A stretch of DNA of 64,000 nucleotides from Phycicoccus sp. CSK15P-2 (GCF_016888005.1 NZ_JAFDVE010000009.1:124001-188000), one strand, 5' to 3'; positions 45,878 to 60,598 are shown, counted from the stretch's first letter. The notes: generated from the sequence alone by a model not told the origin. Made by a program: numbers and translations.

Positions 45878-46947
45878 GCGGGCCGGTGACGGTGCACGTC
45901 GGGGAGCTCCACGACGTCGTCGTGGGCCGGGGGGTGCTCGACCGAGCGGTCGAGATGCTGCCGGACGGGGTCCGCCAGGTGCTGCTCGTCCGGCCCGAGG
46001 GGTTCGACCGGTACGCCGCCGCCGTCGCCGGGGCGCTGGAGGAGGCCGGGCTCGTCGTCCTGGACGCACCGGTCCCTGACGCCGAGGCCGCCAAGACCGC
46101 CGCGGTCGCGGCCGGGCTGTGGTCGGCGATGGGGGAGCGGGCCTTCACGCGGACCGACGCCGTGGTGGCCGTCGGTGGTGGGACGGTCACCGACCTCGCA
46201 GGCTTCGTCGCCGCCACGTGGCTGCGCGGGGTGCCGGTCGTCCACGTCCCGACGACGGTGCTCGCGATGGTCGACGCCGCGGTCGGCGGGAAGACCGGCA
46301 TCAACACCCCCGAGGGCAAGAACCTCGTCGGGGCCTTCCACACCCCGGCCGGTGTCGTCTGCGACCTCGACGTCCTCGCGACGCTGCCGCGGGCCGACCT
46401 CGTCGCCGGGCTCGCGGAGGTGGTCAAGGGTGGCTTCATCGCCGACCCGACGATCCTCGACCTCGTCGAGGCCGACCCCACGGCGGCCACGGCGTGGGAC
46501 TCGCCCGTGCTGGCCGAGCTGGTCGTCCGCAAGATCCGGGTCAAGGCCGAGGTGGTGGCCGCCGACCTGCGTGAGGCCTTCCGCCGCGAGATCCTCAACT
46601 ACGGGCACACCCTCGGCCACGCCGTCGAGCAGGTCGAGGGGTACCGGCGTCGGCACGGCGAGGCCGTCGCGATCGGGATGGTCTTCGCCGCCGAGCTCGG
46701 GCACCGCACCGGGACGGTGGACGCCGCCCTGCTGGCCCGGCACCGGTCCGTCCTCGGGTCGGTCGGGCTGCCCACGACCTACGAGGGCGCGTCCTTCGAG
46801 GACCTGCTCGCGGTCATGGCTCGTGACAAGAAGTCACGGGGCGGCACGCTGCGCCTCGTCGTCCTCGACGGCCTGGCGAACCCCGTCCGTCTCGAGGGCC
46901 CCGACGAGAAGGTCCTGCGCGCGGCCCACGCCGCCCTCGCCTCCTGA
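45874..46947 (+). CDS. aroB: 3-dehydroquinate synthase
   Basis: 357 aa from GTG 45874. Second step of the shikimate pathway. NAD-binding GGGTVTDLAGFVAATW, then VPTTVLAMVDAAVGGKTGIN, GLAEVVKGGFI and the metal His residues in ILNYGHTLGHAVE. Last gene of the aro run before efp. Confidence 0.96.
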   Translation: MSGPVTVHVGELHDVVVGRGVLDRAVEMLPDGVRQVLLVRPEGFDRYAAAVAGALEEAGLVVLDAPVPDAEAAKTAAVAAGLWSAMGERAFTRTDAVVAVGGGTVTDLAGFVAATWLRGVPVVHVPTTVLAMVDAAVGGKTGINTPEGKNLVGAFHTPAGVVCDLDVLATLPRADLVAGLAEVVKGGFIADPTILDLVEADPTAATAWDSPVLAELVVRKIRVKAEVVAADLREAFRREILNYGHTLGHAVEQVEGYRRRHGEAVAIGMVFAAELGHRTGTVDAALLARHRSVLGSVGLPTTYEGASFEDLLAVMARDKKSRGGTLRLVVLDGLANPVRLEGPDEKVLRAAHAALAS

Positions 46948-47001
46948 TCCGCACCGAGCACGGCACCAGGCGACCCGTCCGGTCGCGTCGGCGCGGAGCG
47001 G

Positions 47002-47007
47002 TACGAT
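47002..47007 (+). promoter_or_regulatory. -10 box of efp
   Basis: TACGAT about 90 bases before the efp GTG, in the 149-base gap after aroB; weak -35. Confidence 0.4.
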
Positions 47008-47096
47008 GGACGGCGATCCCAGACCCCTCACCGGGGTGACGCGCGCCCGCACCCGGCAGCGCGACCCGTCCCCGACGCAGAAAGCGACCGACACCC

Positions 47097-47657
47097 GTGG
47101 CATCGACCAACGACCTGAAGAACGGCCTCGTCCTCAACCTCGAGGGCCAGCTGTGGTCCGTCGTGGAGTTCCAGCACGTCAAGCCCGGCAAGGGCCCCGC
47201 CTTCGTGCGGACCAAGCTGAAGAACGTGCTCTCGGGCAAGGTCGTCGACAAGACGTTCAACGCGGGCGTCAAGGTCGAGACCGCGAACGTCGACAAGCGG
47301 ACGATGCAGTACCTCTACAACGACGGCACCGACTACATCTTCATGGACCCGGACACCTACGACCAGCTGCCCGTGAGCCCCGAGGTCGTCGGCGACGCCG
47401 CGAAGTTCATGATGGAGAACCAGGACGCCGTCGTCGCCCGTCACGACGGCAACGTCCTCTACATCGAGCTCCCCGCGTCGGTCGTCCTCGAGATCACGTA
47501 CACCGAGCCGGGCCTCCAGGGTGACCGTTCCACGGGCGGTACCAAGCCCGCGACCCTCGAGACCGGCGCCGAGATCGCCGTCCCGTTGTTCCTCGAGCAG
47601 GGCACGAAGATCAAGGTCGACACTCGCGATGGCTCCTACCTCGGCCGGGTCAGCTGA
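47097..47657 (+). CDS. efp: Elongation factor P
   Basis: 186 aa, GTG start. Three beta-barrel domains; relieves ribosome stalling at polyproline. The loop that reaches the peptidyl site is KPGKGPAF with Lys32, the PGKGP type known from actinobacteria and reported to work without modification of the lysine. No EpmA/EarP-type modification genes are nearby. Domain III ends [20 protein letters not shown]. nusB follows after 3 bases. Confidence 0.96.
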   Translation: MASTNDLKNGLVLNLEGQLWSVVEFQHVKPGKGPAFVRTKLKNVLSGKVVDKTFNAGVKVETANVDKRTMQYLYNDGTDYIFMDPDTYDQLPVSPEVVGDAAKFMMENQDAVVARHDGNVLYIELPASVVLEITYTEPGLQGDRSTGGTKPATLETGAEIAVPLFLEQGTKIKVDTRDGSYLGRVS

Positions 47658-47660
47658 CGG

Positions 47661-48074
47661 ATGGCCGCCCGCACCAAGGCCCGCAAGCGCGCCCTCGACC
47701 TGCTGTTCGAGGCCGAGCAGCGGGGCGTCGACGCCGCGGAGCTCCTGCGCGAGCGGCTCGCGAAGCCGGTCACCGAGCATCCGCTCGCCGAGCTGACGGC
47801 CGACCTCGTCACCGGGGTGTCCGACCGTCGTGACCAGCTCGACGAGCTCATCACGACGTACTCGCAGGGGTGGACGCTCCAGCGGATGCCCGCGGTCGAC
47901 CGCGCCGTGCTGCGGCTCGGTGCCTGGGAGGTGCTCTTCTCCGAGGACGTGCCCGAGGCCGTCGCGATCAGCGAGTGGGTCGCCCTGGCCACCGAGCTCT
48001 CCACCGACGACAGCCCACGCTTCGTCAACGGGCTACTGGCCCGGCTCGCCGAGGTCAAGCCGACCCTGGCGTGA
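47661..48074 (+). CDS. nusB: Transcription antitermination factor NusB
   Basis: 137 aa. All-helical RNA-binding protein that acts with NusE/S10 at rRNA boxA. Starts AARTKARKRALDLLFEAEQRG; conserved MPAVDRAVLRLGAWEVLF and SPRFVNGLLARL. The efp-nusB pair is the common actinobacterial order. Confidence 0.94.
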   Translation: MAARTKARKRALDLLFEAEQRGVDAAELLRERLAKPVTEHPLAELTADLVTGVSDRRDQLDELITTYSQGWTLQRMPAVDRAVLRLGAWEVLFSEDVPEAVAISEWVALATELSTDDSPRFVNGLLARLAEVKPTLA

Positions 48075-48091
48075 CCGTGCCGCGTGCCGGA

Positions 48092-48134
48092 TCGAGGTGA
48101 GACCCGACCTCGAGACGGTCGCGGATCACCTCGA
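48092..48134. repeat. 9-bp inverted repeat after nusB
   Basis: TCGAGGTGA (48092-48100) and TCACCTCGA (48126-48134) are exact complements with a 25-base spacer. A shorter hairpin (TCGAGGT/ACCTCGA) uses the same left arm. No T-run follows, so terminator function is uncertain. Confidence 0.45.
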
Positions 48135-48156
48135 CCCGCGCGTGCCAGACTGGGCC

Positions 48157-48678
48157 ATGCCGTCCGTTCGCCCCGCTCGCCGGGAGGACCTGTCCGGCCT
48201 CGCGGCGATCGAGGAGGAGGGCGACAGGCAGTTCGCCCAGCGGTTCGGCGGCGTGGACTGGCCGCCGCCGGTCTCCGGTGCGGACCGCGCGGCCGAGCCC
48301 GGGTTCCTGCTCGTCGTCGGCGACCCGGTCGTCGGGTTCGCGCACGTTCTCGACCTCGGCGACGGTTGTTGGCACCTCGAGCAGCTTGCGGTCGCCCCCG
48401 CGCATCAGCGCCAGGGGGTCGGATCAGCGCTGCTCGACGCCGTCCACGCCGAGGTCGAGGCGCGCGGTGGCAGCGAGGTGACCCTGTTGACGTACGCCGA
48501 CGTCCCATGGAACGCACCGTGGTATGCGCGGCACGGGTACGCGCGGGTCGACCCGGCGAGCAGGCTCGCCCCGATGCTCGAGGTGGAGCGGCGTCTCGGG
48601 CTGGAGCGTCACGGCCCGCGGGTCGCGATGTGCCGGCCCGTGGGCGGGCTCACTCCTCCATCCGGAAGCCGATCTTGA
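48157..48678 (+). CDS. GNAT-family acetyltransferase
   Basis: 173 aa from ATG 48157. Classic N-acetyltransferase: PSVRPARREDLSGLAAIEEE, WHLEQLAVAPAHQRQGVGSA (acetyl-CoA loop RQGVGS) and NAPWYARHGYARVD. Substrate unknown. Its last 29 bases overlap the convergent dodecin gene. Confidence 0.87.
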   Translation: MPSVRPARREDLSGLAAIEEEGDRQFAQRFGGVDWPPPVSGADRAAEPGFLLVVGDPVVGFAHVLDLGDGCWHLEQLAVAPAHQRQGVGSALLDAVHAEVEARGGSEVTLLTYADVPWNAPWYARHGYARVDPASRLAPMLEVERRLGLERHGPRVAMCRPVGGLTPPSGSRS

Positions 48679-48856
48679 GCCCAACCTGGTAGTGCGCGAC
48701 CGCGCCGTCCTCGAGGTGGCCGCGGATCTCGGTCACCTCGAACCAGTCGAGGCCTCGGACCGTCGAGCTCGCGCGGGTCACCGCCGTGGTGACCGCGTCG
48801 TCGATCGAGGTGGTCGAGGTGCCGACGACCTCGCTGATGCCGTACGTGTGCGCCAT
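48650..48856 (-). CDS. Dodecin
   Basis: 68 aa, exact family length. Sequence begins MAHTYGISEVVGTSTTSIDD and contains WFEVTEIRGHLEDGAVAHYQ, with the flavin-stacking Trp and the Gln of dodecin. Forms a dodecameric flavin or CoA storage shell. GGAAGGG lies 8 bases upstream. Confidence 0.94.
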   Translation of the reverse strand: MAHTYGISEVVGTSTTSIDDAVTTAVTRASSTVRGLDWFEVTEIRGHLEDGAVAHYQVGLKIGFRMEE

Positions 48857-48978
48857 GGCCGGACCCTTCCGTCGTGGCCACCAGTGGCGGCCGGTACCCC
48901 CGATCCTCGCTGGCCCGGCAACGCCGCGCCAGCGTGAGGGCTCTAGGGCCGCAGCGACCGCTCCGTGGCGGGACCGGG

Positions 48979-49158
48979 TCAGCGGGCGAGTGCGGACGCG
49001 AAGACGACCTCGGGCCACGGTGACTCGGCGAGCCAGCGGCGGTGGGTCTCCGGGTCGGCGTCCCGCGGCGGGAACAGCGAGGTGACGACCGGCGCCGGGG
49101 GCTGAGGCTGCGCGCACATGACATCGCCGGTCGGGGTGGGGCGGTCGCTCTCGGACAT
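48979..49158 (-). CDS. Small proline-rich protein of unknown function
   Basis: 59 aa from ATG 49158, chosen because GAAGGAGG lies 7 bases upstream; an ATG at 49203 without it would add 15 residues. It contains VMCAQPQPPAPVVTSLFPPR, then RRWLAESPWPEVVFASALAR. One Cys, no membrane segment. It is preceded by an unusually AT-rich stretch. No known family recognised. Confidence 0.55.
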   Translation of the reverse strand: MSESDRPTPTGDVMCAQPQPPAPVVTSLFPPRDADPETHRRWLAESPWPEVVFASALAR

Positions 49159-49190
49159 CGCGGAGCCTCCTTCGCAGTCGAGTGACGCCC

Positions 49191-49245
49191 CATGATGCAT
49201 CACTCAGTGTTTACTTGACCATAGGTAAGCGTTATGCATCTCGCC
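49191..49245. promoter_or_regulatory. AT-rich regulatory island with palindrome and ATGCATC repeats
   Basis: A ~50-base AT-rich patch in GC-rich DNA between two minus-strand genes. Contains the perfect 10-bp palindrome TGATGCATCA (49193-49202), a second ATGCATC at 49234-49240 in direct orientation 39 bases on, and TTAC/GTAA half sites at 49211-49214 and 49225-49228. Probably promoter and operator of the 59-aa gene. Confidence 0.5.
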
Positions 49246-49264
49246 CCCTGGGACAGCTGACCGG

Positions 49265-50017
49265 TCACCGGCCGTCACGCGGCCCGAAGACCGTGAGGGC
49301 CACGGCGTCCGAGTGCTCCCCGCGGACGTACTCGTCGACCCAGGCCCGCGCGTCGGGGTAGGTCGACTCGGCGACGACCCGCTCGCACACGGCGTCCACG
49401 TCGATGTCCGTGTGTCGCAGCGACACCTGGCCGTCCCGCAGCAGCGCCCACGCGCCGCCGACCCGGCCGTACGGCATCCCGACGCTCCCGGGGTTGACGA
49501 CGAGCCGACGGTCGACGAGCCGGACGAACGGCATGTGGGTGTGTCCGCAGCACACCGTGCGGACGGCGTCCGGGACGTCCGCGAACACCTCGGCCCAGCG
49601 GTCCAGCCGGGTGTCGACGAGGACGACCTCGTCGTCGTCCCGCTGACTGCCGTGGCAGAACAGGACGTCACCGAAGCCGTCGAGCGACCTGACCACCGGA
49701 TGGGGGAGCGAGGCGAGCAGGTCGAGCTGGTCGGGCCGCAGCGAGCGGGCCGCGAAAGCCGACTCCGCACGGGGCGACTCGCCGCCCCGGGACACCTCGA
49801 CGACCTCGCGGTCGGCGTTCCCGCGGACGAGGAGCACCTGATCACCGAGCGCGGTAAGGGTGTCGAGGGTCTCCACGGGCATGGGTCCGGACACGAGATC
49901 CCCCGTGACGACCACGAGGTCGGCGGCCCGCACCTCCGGCTCTGTGAGGACGGCCTCGAGCACCGGAAGCACGCCATGCGTGTCGGACAGCAGGGCGACG
50001 GTCACCGGCGTGGTCAT
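49265..50017 (-). CDS. YfcE-like metallophosphoesterase
   Basis: 250 aa from ATG 50017 (TTPVTVALLSDTHG). Calcineurin-like motifs in order: SDTHG, VVTGDLVSG, LVRGNADRE, LFCHGSQ, CGHTHMPF and VNPGSVGMPYG. Two-metal phosphodiesterase, cytoplasmic; substrate unknown. Divergent from the pyr operon, sharing a ~130-base gap. Confidence 0.88.
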   Translation of the reverse strand: MTTPVTVALLSDTHGVLPVLEAVLTEPEVRAADLVVVTGDLVSGPMPVETLDTLTALGDQVLLVRGNADREVVEVSRGGESPRAESAFAARSLRPDQLDLLASLPHPVVRSLDGFGDVLFCHGSQRDDDEVVLVDTRLDRWAEVFADVPDAVRTVCCGHTHMPFVRLVDRRLVVNPGSVGMPYGRVGGAWALLRDGQVSLRHTDIDVDAVCERVVAESTYPDARAWVDEYVRGEHSDAVALTVFGPRDGR

Positions 50018-50081
50018 CCCGGCACCGTAGGGCGACACGGTCCACGGGGCGGCCGGTGGCGGGCGGGTTACGCGCAGGGCG

Positions 50082-50087
50082 TACAGT
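50082..50087 (+). promoter_or_regulatory. -10 box of the pyr operon
   Basis: TACAGT; transcription would start near 50094, giving a leader of ~57 bases that contains the PyrR hairpin. -35 weak. Confidence 0.5.
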
Positions 50088-50095
50088 GGCGCCCA

Positions 50096-51720
<1,625 letters not shown>

Positions 51721-51724
<4 letters not shown>

Positions 51725-53028
51725 GCGACCTCCTGCTCACCGGGGTCACCTACCTGGCCGCAGATGGCACCGAGCAGCGCGGAGACGTCGCCCTGCGCGA
51801 GGGGCTCGTCACCGAGGTCGGGCGCGTCGAGGACACCGAGGGCCTCACCACCCTCGACGCCGACGGCCTCGTCGCCCTCCCCGGCTTCGTCGACCTCCAC
51901 ACCCACCTGCGCGAGCCGGGCCGAGAGGACGCCGAGACGGTCGCGACCGGCTCCCGGGCGGCGGCCGCCGGTGGATACACCGCGGTCCTCGCGATGGCGA
52001 ACACCACGCCGGTCACCGACACCGCAGAGGCCGCCGAGCACGTCCTCGACCTCGGGCGGGCGTGCGGTCTCGTCGACGTCGTCCCGGTCGGTGCGGTCAC
52101 CAAGGGTCTCGAGGGCCACGAGCTCGCCGAGCTCGGCCTCATGCACCGCAGCCGCGCCCGCGTCCGGGTGTTCTCCGACGACGGCCGCTGCGTCGCCGAC
52201 GGCCGGGTCATGCGGCGGGCGCTGGAGTACGTCCGTGCCTTCGACGGCGTCGTGAGCCAGCACAGCCAGGACCCCACGCTCGCCGGCCCGCAGGCCTGCT
52301 GCCACGAGGGCGAGCTCTCCGGCCGGCTCGGCCTCCCGGGATGGCCGCCCGTCGCCGAGGCGAGCGTCATCGCCCGCGACGCGATGCTCGCCGAGCACAC
52401 CGGCAGTCGGGTGCACGTCGCCCACGTGAGCACCGCCGAGGGCCTCGACGTCGTCCGCTGGGCCAAGGCACGGCGCATCCGGATGACCGCCGAGGTCACG
52501 CCGCACCACCTGACCCTCGGCACCGAGCTCCTCGCCGGCTACGACCCCGTCTACAAGGTCAACCCGCCGCTGCGCCCCACCGAGGACCAGCAGGCCCTGC
52601 GCGACGGCCTCCTCGACGGCACGATCGACGCCGTCGCCACCGACCACGCGCCGCACGCCCGGCACGACAAGGAGCACGCGTTCGTCGACGCAGCCTTCGG
52701 GATGCTCGGCCTCGAGACCGCCTTCGCGGTCGTCCACGACCTCCTCGTCGCCGGTGGGGGGATGACCCTCGCCGACCTCGCCGGGGTGATGTCCACGGCC
52801 CCGGCGCGGATCGCCGGGCTGGCCGGTCACGGCCGGCCCGTCGCTCCCGGCGAGCCCGCCAACCTGGTCCTCGTCGACCCCACCGCCTCGGTCACCGTCG
52901 ACCGAGCCCTGTCCCACTCCCTGTCCCGCAACACACCGTGGCACGGCCGCACCCTCACCGGGGCCGTCCACACGACGCTCCTGCGCGGCGACGTCACCGC
53001 GCGGGAAGGAGAGCCCGCCGCATGCTGA
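51721..53028 (+). CDS. pyrC: Dihydroorotase
   Basis: 435 aa, class I. Metal motif [24 protein letters not shown], later [14 protein letters not shown] and the catalytic Asp in [14 protein letters not shown]. The usual small membrane-protein gene between pyrC and carA of mycobacteria (Rv1382) is missing. carA starts inside its last seven bases. Confidence 0.96.
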
Positions 53029-54184
53029 CCACTCGCGAGCCCGCCGTCCTCGTCCTCGAGGACGGGCGCACCTTCAGCGGCCGGGCCTACGGCCACCGGG
53101 GCACGACGGTCGGCGAGGCCGTGTTCTCCACCGGGATGACCGGCTACCAGGAGACGCTCACCGACCCCAGCTACCACCGCCAGGTCGTCGTTATGACCGC
53201 CCCGCACGTCGGCAACACCGGGTGGAACGACGAGGACGACGAGTCCGGCCGGATCTGGGTCGCCGGCTACGTCGTCCGCGACCCCGCCATCCGGCCGTCC
53301 AGCTGGCGCTCGCGGCGCACGCTCGAGGACGAGCTCGACGCCCAGGGCGTCGTCGGCATCTGCGACATCGACACCCGGGCCCTCACCCGCCACCTGCGCG
53401 AGCGCGGCGCCATGCGGGTCGGCATCTTCTCTGGCGCCGATGCCGAGCTGCCGCGCCCCGAGCTGCTGCACCGTGTCCAGGACGCGCCGGAGATGGCGGG
53501 CTCGGCACTCGCCGCGGAGGTCGCCACGAAGGACGCGTACGTCGTCCCGGCCGTGGGGGAGAGGCGGTTCACCGTCGCGGCGGTCGACCTCGGCATCAAG
53601 TCGATGACACCGGCGATGATGGCCGAGCGGGGCATCGAGGTCCACGTCCTCCCGGCCACGACCACCCTCGAGGAGGTCCGAGGCGTGGCGCCCGACGGCG
53701 TCTTCTTCTCCAACGGACCGGGCGACCCCGCGACGGCCGAGCTCCAGGCCGAGCTGCTGCGCGGCGTGCTGCGGGCCGGAATCCCGTACTTCGGCATCTG
53801 CTTCGGCAACCAGATCCTCGGCAAGGCACTCGGCTTCGGCACCTACAAGCTCAAGTACGGGCACCGCGGTATCAACCAGCCGGTCATGGACCGCACGACC
53901 GGCAAGGTCGAGGTCACGGCGCACAACCACGGCTTCGCCGTCGACGCCCCGCTCGACCGCCCCACCGACACCGAGTTCGGCAGCGCGACCGTCAGCCACG
54001 TGTGCCTCAACGACGACGTCGTCGAGGGGCTCGAGGTACGCCGCGGCGGCAACGGCGGGAAGGGTCGTCTCGTCGCCTTCTCGGTGCAGTACCACCCGGA
54101 GGCCGCGGCCGGCCCGCACGACGCCGCCTACCTCTTCGACCGCTTCACCGACCTGATGCTCGAGTTCTCGGAGGTCCCTGTCTG

Positions 54185-54185
<1 letters not shown>
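53022..54185 (+). CDS. carA: Carbamoyl-phosphate synthase small (glutaminase) subunit
   Basis: 387 aa from ATG 53022. N-terminal domain [20 protein letters not shown]; class I amidotransferase with nucleophile Cys in [17 protein letters not shown] and the His/Glu in [10 protein letters not shown]. Supplies ammonia to CarB. TGATG junction with carB. Confidence 0.96.
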
Positions 54186-57492
<3,307 letters not shown>

Positions 57493-57496
<4 letters not shown>

Positions 57497-58368
57497 GCAG
57501 CGGCGTCGTCCAGGTCGCCGGAGAGGTCGTCGCCAACCGGCGGGTCGGTGCGTACCAGCAGCTGACGCTCCTCGCGCCGGGCGTCGCCGGTCTCGCGCGG
57601 CCGGGCCAGTTCGTCGCCCTCGCCGTCGGCGGCCCGACCTCGGCCAACCTCCTGCGTCGCTGCTTCTCCATCCACCGGGTCGAGGAGGCCGGCTCCGACG
57701 GCGGGACGGTCGACGTCGTCGTCGCCGCGCACGGCCCCGGCACCCGATGGCTCACGGCCCTCGGCCCGCACGACGCGGTCGACGTCGTCGCCCCGCTCGG
57801 GCAGCCCTTCCCGCTCCCGGCCGAGCCCGTCGCGTGCGTGCTCGTCGGCGGCGGCTACGGCTCCGCGCCGCTGTTCTGGCTCGCGGAGGCCCTCCGCGAG
57901 CGCGGCTGCCACGTCGAGATGGTCCTCGGCGCGGCCTCCGCGGACCGGCTCTACGGCGTCGCCCACGCCCGGGACGTCGCCGACGGCGTCTCGGTGACCA
58001 CCGACGACGGGTCGGCCGGGACCAGGGGCCGGGTCTCCGACGTCCTCGGCGAGGTCGTCGAGCGCACCTCGTCCGTGGTTGTCTACGCCTGCGGCCCGAT
58101 GGCGATGCTCCGCGCCGTCACCGAGGTGTCCGCGGCGTACGGCGCCGTGGCGCACGTGGCGGTCGAGGAGTCCATGGCCTGCGGCATCGGGGTCTGCATG
58201 ACCTGTGTCATGCCCGTCACCGGCGACGACGGCGTCACGAGGATGGTGCGCTCCTGTGTCGAGGGCCCGGTCTTCCGGGGGGACCGGGTGCGCTGGGACG
58301 CGTTCGACGGCGGCGTCTGCCGGGTCCCGGACGACGCCGTGGGCGCCCCACGGGCGGGGGGCCACTGA
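57493..58368 (+). CDS. pyrK: Dihydroorotate dehydrogenase electron-transfer subunit (PyrK-like)
   Basis: 291 aa, GTG overlapping the carB stop. FAD domain ([29 protein letters not shown]), NAD domain ([19 protein letters not shown]) and the 2Fe-2S cysteines in [13 protein letters not shown] plus RSCVEGPVF. Passes electrons from PyrD to NAD+. Its presence with pyrD marks a class 1B system. Confidence 0.93.
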
Positions 58369-59327
58369 TGGCGGACATGTCGACCACCCTCGCCGGGGCA
58401 GCGCTGCCCAACCCGGTGATGACCGCGTCCGGCTGTGCGGCGAACGGGCAGGAGCTGCACCGTTTCCTCCCGGTCTCCGAGCTCGGTGCGTTCGTCACGA
58501 AGACCGTGATGCGCGACCCGCGCTCCGGACGCCCCACCCCGCGGATGGCCGAGACCGCGTCGGGGATGCTCAACTCGATCGGGCTGCAGGGGCCGGGCAT
58601 CGACGCCTTCTGCGCGAAGGACCTGCCGTGGCTCGCCGAGCAGGGTGCCCGCGTCCTCGTGTCGGTCGCCGGCACCACTGCCGAGGAGTTCGGCGAGGTC
58701 GTCCAGCGGCTCGTCGCGTCCCCGGCCTGGGAGTGCGTCATCGGCGTCGAGGCCAACATCTCCTGCCCGAACGTCGCCAACCGTGGGCTCGTCTTCGCGT
58801 GCGACCCCGGGTCGTCCGAGCGCGTCGTGCAGATCGTCCGCACCCGGGTGCCCGAGGGCGTCCCGGTGTTCGCCAAGCTCACCCCGGATGTCACCGACAT
58901 CGTCGCGATCGCGGACGCGGCGCTCGGGGCCGGGGCGGACGGGCTGACGATGATCAACACCCTCCTCGGCATCGTCATCGACACCGATCTCCTGCGCCCC
59001 CAGCTCGCGGGCGTCACCGGCGGCCTCTCGGGGCCGGCCGTGCGCCCCGTGGCCGTGCGCGCGATCTGGCAGGTCGTCGCGGCGATGCGGGCCGGGACGC
59101 TCCCCGTCGCCCCGGTCATCGGCGTCGGGGGAGTGCGCACCGGCGCCGACGCGCTCGAGCTCGTCGCGGCGGGGGCGTCGGCGGTGCAGGTGGGCACCGC
59201 CACGTTCAACGACCCCGACGCGCCGCGCCGGGTGCTCACCGAGCTCGAGGCCGAGCTCGACCGGCACGGCCTCGCCCGCTTCGCCGACGCGGTCGGCATC
59301 GCCCACGAGAGGATGGTCCGCCTGTGA
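58368..59327 (+). CDS. pyrD: Dihydroorotate dehydrogenase, class 1B catalytic subunit
   Basis: 319 aa from ATG on the last base of the pyrK stop. Cytoplasmic, no membrane anchor. FMN-barrel motifs NPVMTASGCAANGQEL, MLNSIGLQGPG, active-site Cys in VEANISCPNV, and IGVGGVRTGADALE. Partner of PyrK. Confidence 0.95.
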   Translation: MADMSTTLAGAALPNPVMTASGCAANGQELHRFLPVSELGAFVTKTVMRDPRSGRPTPRMAETASGMLNSIGLQGPGIDAFCAKDLPWLAEQGARVLVSVAGTTAEEFGEVVQRLVASPAWECVIGVEANISCPNVANRGLVFACDPGSSERVVQIVRTRVPEGVPVFAKLTPDVTDIVAIADAALGAGADGLTMINTLLGIVIDTDLLRPQLAGVTGGLSGPAVRPVAVRAIWQVVAAMRAGTLPVAPVIGVGGVRTGADALELVAAGASAVQVGTATFNDPDAPRRVLTELEAELDRHGLARFADAVGIAHERMVRL

Positions 59328-60190
59328 CCCCCACGCCCTTCGGCTCCCGGCTGCGCGCCGCGATGGACGCCCACGGCCCGTTCTGTCCCGGGATCGACCC
59401 GCACCGCGAGCTCGTGGAGTCGTGGGGCCTCACCTACGACCTCGCCGGCGTCGAGCGGTTCGCGATGACCTGCGTCGAGGCCTTCGGCGGGCACGTCGCC
59501 GCGGTCAAGCCGCAGTCGGCGTTCTTCGAGGCCTTCGGATCCCGGGGCGTCGCCGTCCTCGAGCGGGTCCTCGCCGGGCTGCGCGACGCCGGCACGCTGA
59601 GCGTCCTCGACGCCAAGCGCGGTGACATCGGCACGACGATGGCCGGCTACGCGTCGGCGTACCTCTCGGACGAGTCGCCGATGCGGGCCGACGCGCTCAC
59701 CGTGAGCCCCTACCTCGGGTACGGGTCGCTGCGGCCCGCGGTCGAGGTCGCGCGGTCCACGGGCCGGGGCCTCTTCGTCCTGGCGTTGACGTCCAACCCC
59801 GAGGGGCCGGCCGTCCAGCACGCCACCCGGGAGGGGCACAGCGTCGCGGCCACCATCCTGCGGGGTGTCGCGGACGACAACGCCGACGCCCTGGCCACAG
59901 GCACGCTCGGCAGCGTCGGGGTCGTCGTCGGCGCGACCGTCGGGCCCGCCCTCGCCGAGCTCGGCATCGACCTCGCCGCGACGGCGGCACCGGTGCTCGC
60001 GCCGGGGCTCGGGGCCCAGGGTGGGACGCCGGAAGGGCTGCGGCAGGTGTTCGGCACGGCCGTCGGCCAGGTGCTCGGCAACAGCTCGCGGGAGGTGCTC
60101 GGAGAAGGCCCCGACGTCGCTGCGCTTCGGGCCTCGGCCCGCCGGGCCGCCGACCAGCTGGCGGCGGTGTCGGAAACGACGGCCCCCTGA
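59324..60190 (+). CDS. pyrF: Orotidine-5'-phosphate decarboxylase (long form)
   Basis: 288 aa, GTG overlapping the pyrD stop. Makes UMP. Type 2 OMP decarboxylase: FCPGIDPHRELVESWGL near the start, the catalytic LDAKRGDIGTTMAGY, and LAPGLGAQGGTPEGL. Ends the pyr operon. Confidence 0.95.
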   Translation: MTPTPFGSRLRAAMDAHGPFCPGIDPHRELVESWGLTYDLAGVERFAMTCVEAFGGHVAAVKPQSAFFEAFGSRGVAVLERVLAGLRDAGTLSVLDAKRGDIGTTMAGYASAYLSDESPMRADALTVSPYLGYGSLRPAVEVARSTGRGLFVLALTSNPEGPAVQHATREGHSVAATILRGVADDNADALATGTLGSVGVVVGATVGPALAELGIDLAATAAPVLAPGLGAQGGTPEGLRQVFGTAVGQVLGNSSREVLGEGPDVAALRASARRAADQLAAVSETTAP

Positions 60191-60213
60191 GCACATCGCG
60201 ATGGCGGGGGCGC

Positions 60214-60219
60214 TAGAGT
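60214..60219 (+). promoter_or_regulatory. -10 box of mihF
   Basis: TAGAGT, ~60 bases before the mihF GTG, with a weak -35. It follows a possible GCCCCC/GGGGGC stem after pyrF. Confidence 0.45.
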
Positions 60220-60280
60220 CGCAAACGTACAGCCGGGTGTTGAGAAGCCAGCGCTCGCATATCAGACCGAGGATCGTCTT

Positions 60281-60598
60281 GTGGCACTCCCTCCGCTCAC
60301 CCAAGAACAGCGCGCTGCTGCCCTCGAGAAGGCGGCTGCGTCCCGACGCCAGCGCGCTGAGGTGAAGAACCGGCTCAAGCACTCGGGGGCCTCGCTCCAG
60401 GCGGTCATCGCCGAGGGCAAGACCGACGACGTCATCGGCAAGATGCGCGTCTCGGCCCTCCTCGAGTCGCTGCCGGGCGTCGGCCGCGTCCGTGCGCGCC
60501 AGATCATGGAGGAGATCGGCATCTCGGAGAGCCGGCGGGTGCGCGGCCTCGGCCAGAACCAGGTGTCGGCCCTCCTGGACCGCTTCGGGCGGCAGTGA
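60281..60598 (+). CDS. mihF: Actinobacterial integration host factor (mIHF)
   Basis: 105 aa, GTG with GAGG ~8 bases upstream. Basic helical N-terminus ([20 protein letters not shown]) and helix-two-turn-helix-like core [20 protein letters not shown], the nucleoid protein found before gmk in actinobacteria. Bends and compacts DNA; essential in mycobacteria. GTGA overlap with gmk. Confidence 0.95.
   Translation: MALPPLTQEQRAAALEKAAASRRQRAEVKNRLKHSGASLQAVIAEGKTDDVIGKMRVSALLESLPGVGRVRARQIMEEIGISESRRVRGLGQNQVSALLDRFGRQ

Noticed and set aside
49193-49202. TGATGCATCA read as a mobile-element end or attachment site
   Set aside because: No transposase, integrase, target duplication or second boundary nearby; regulatory function is simpler.
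60182-60211. GCCCCC/GGGGGC stem after pyrF as terminator
   Set aside because: Short stem, long loop, no T-run, and it runs up to the mihF -10 box.
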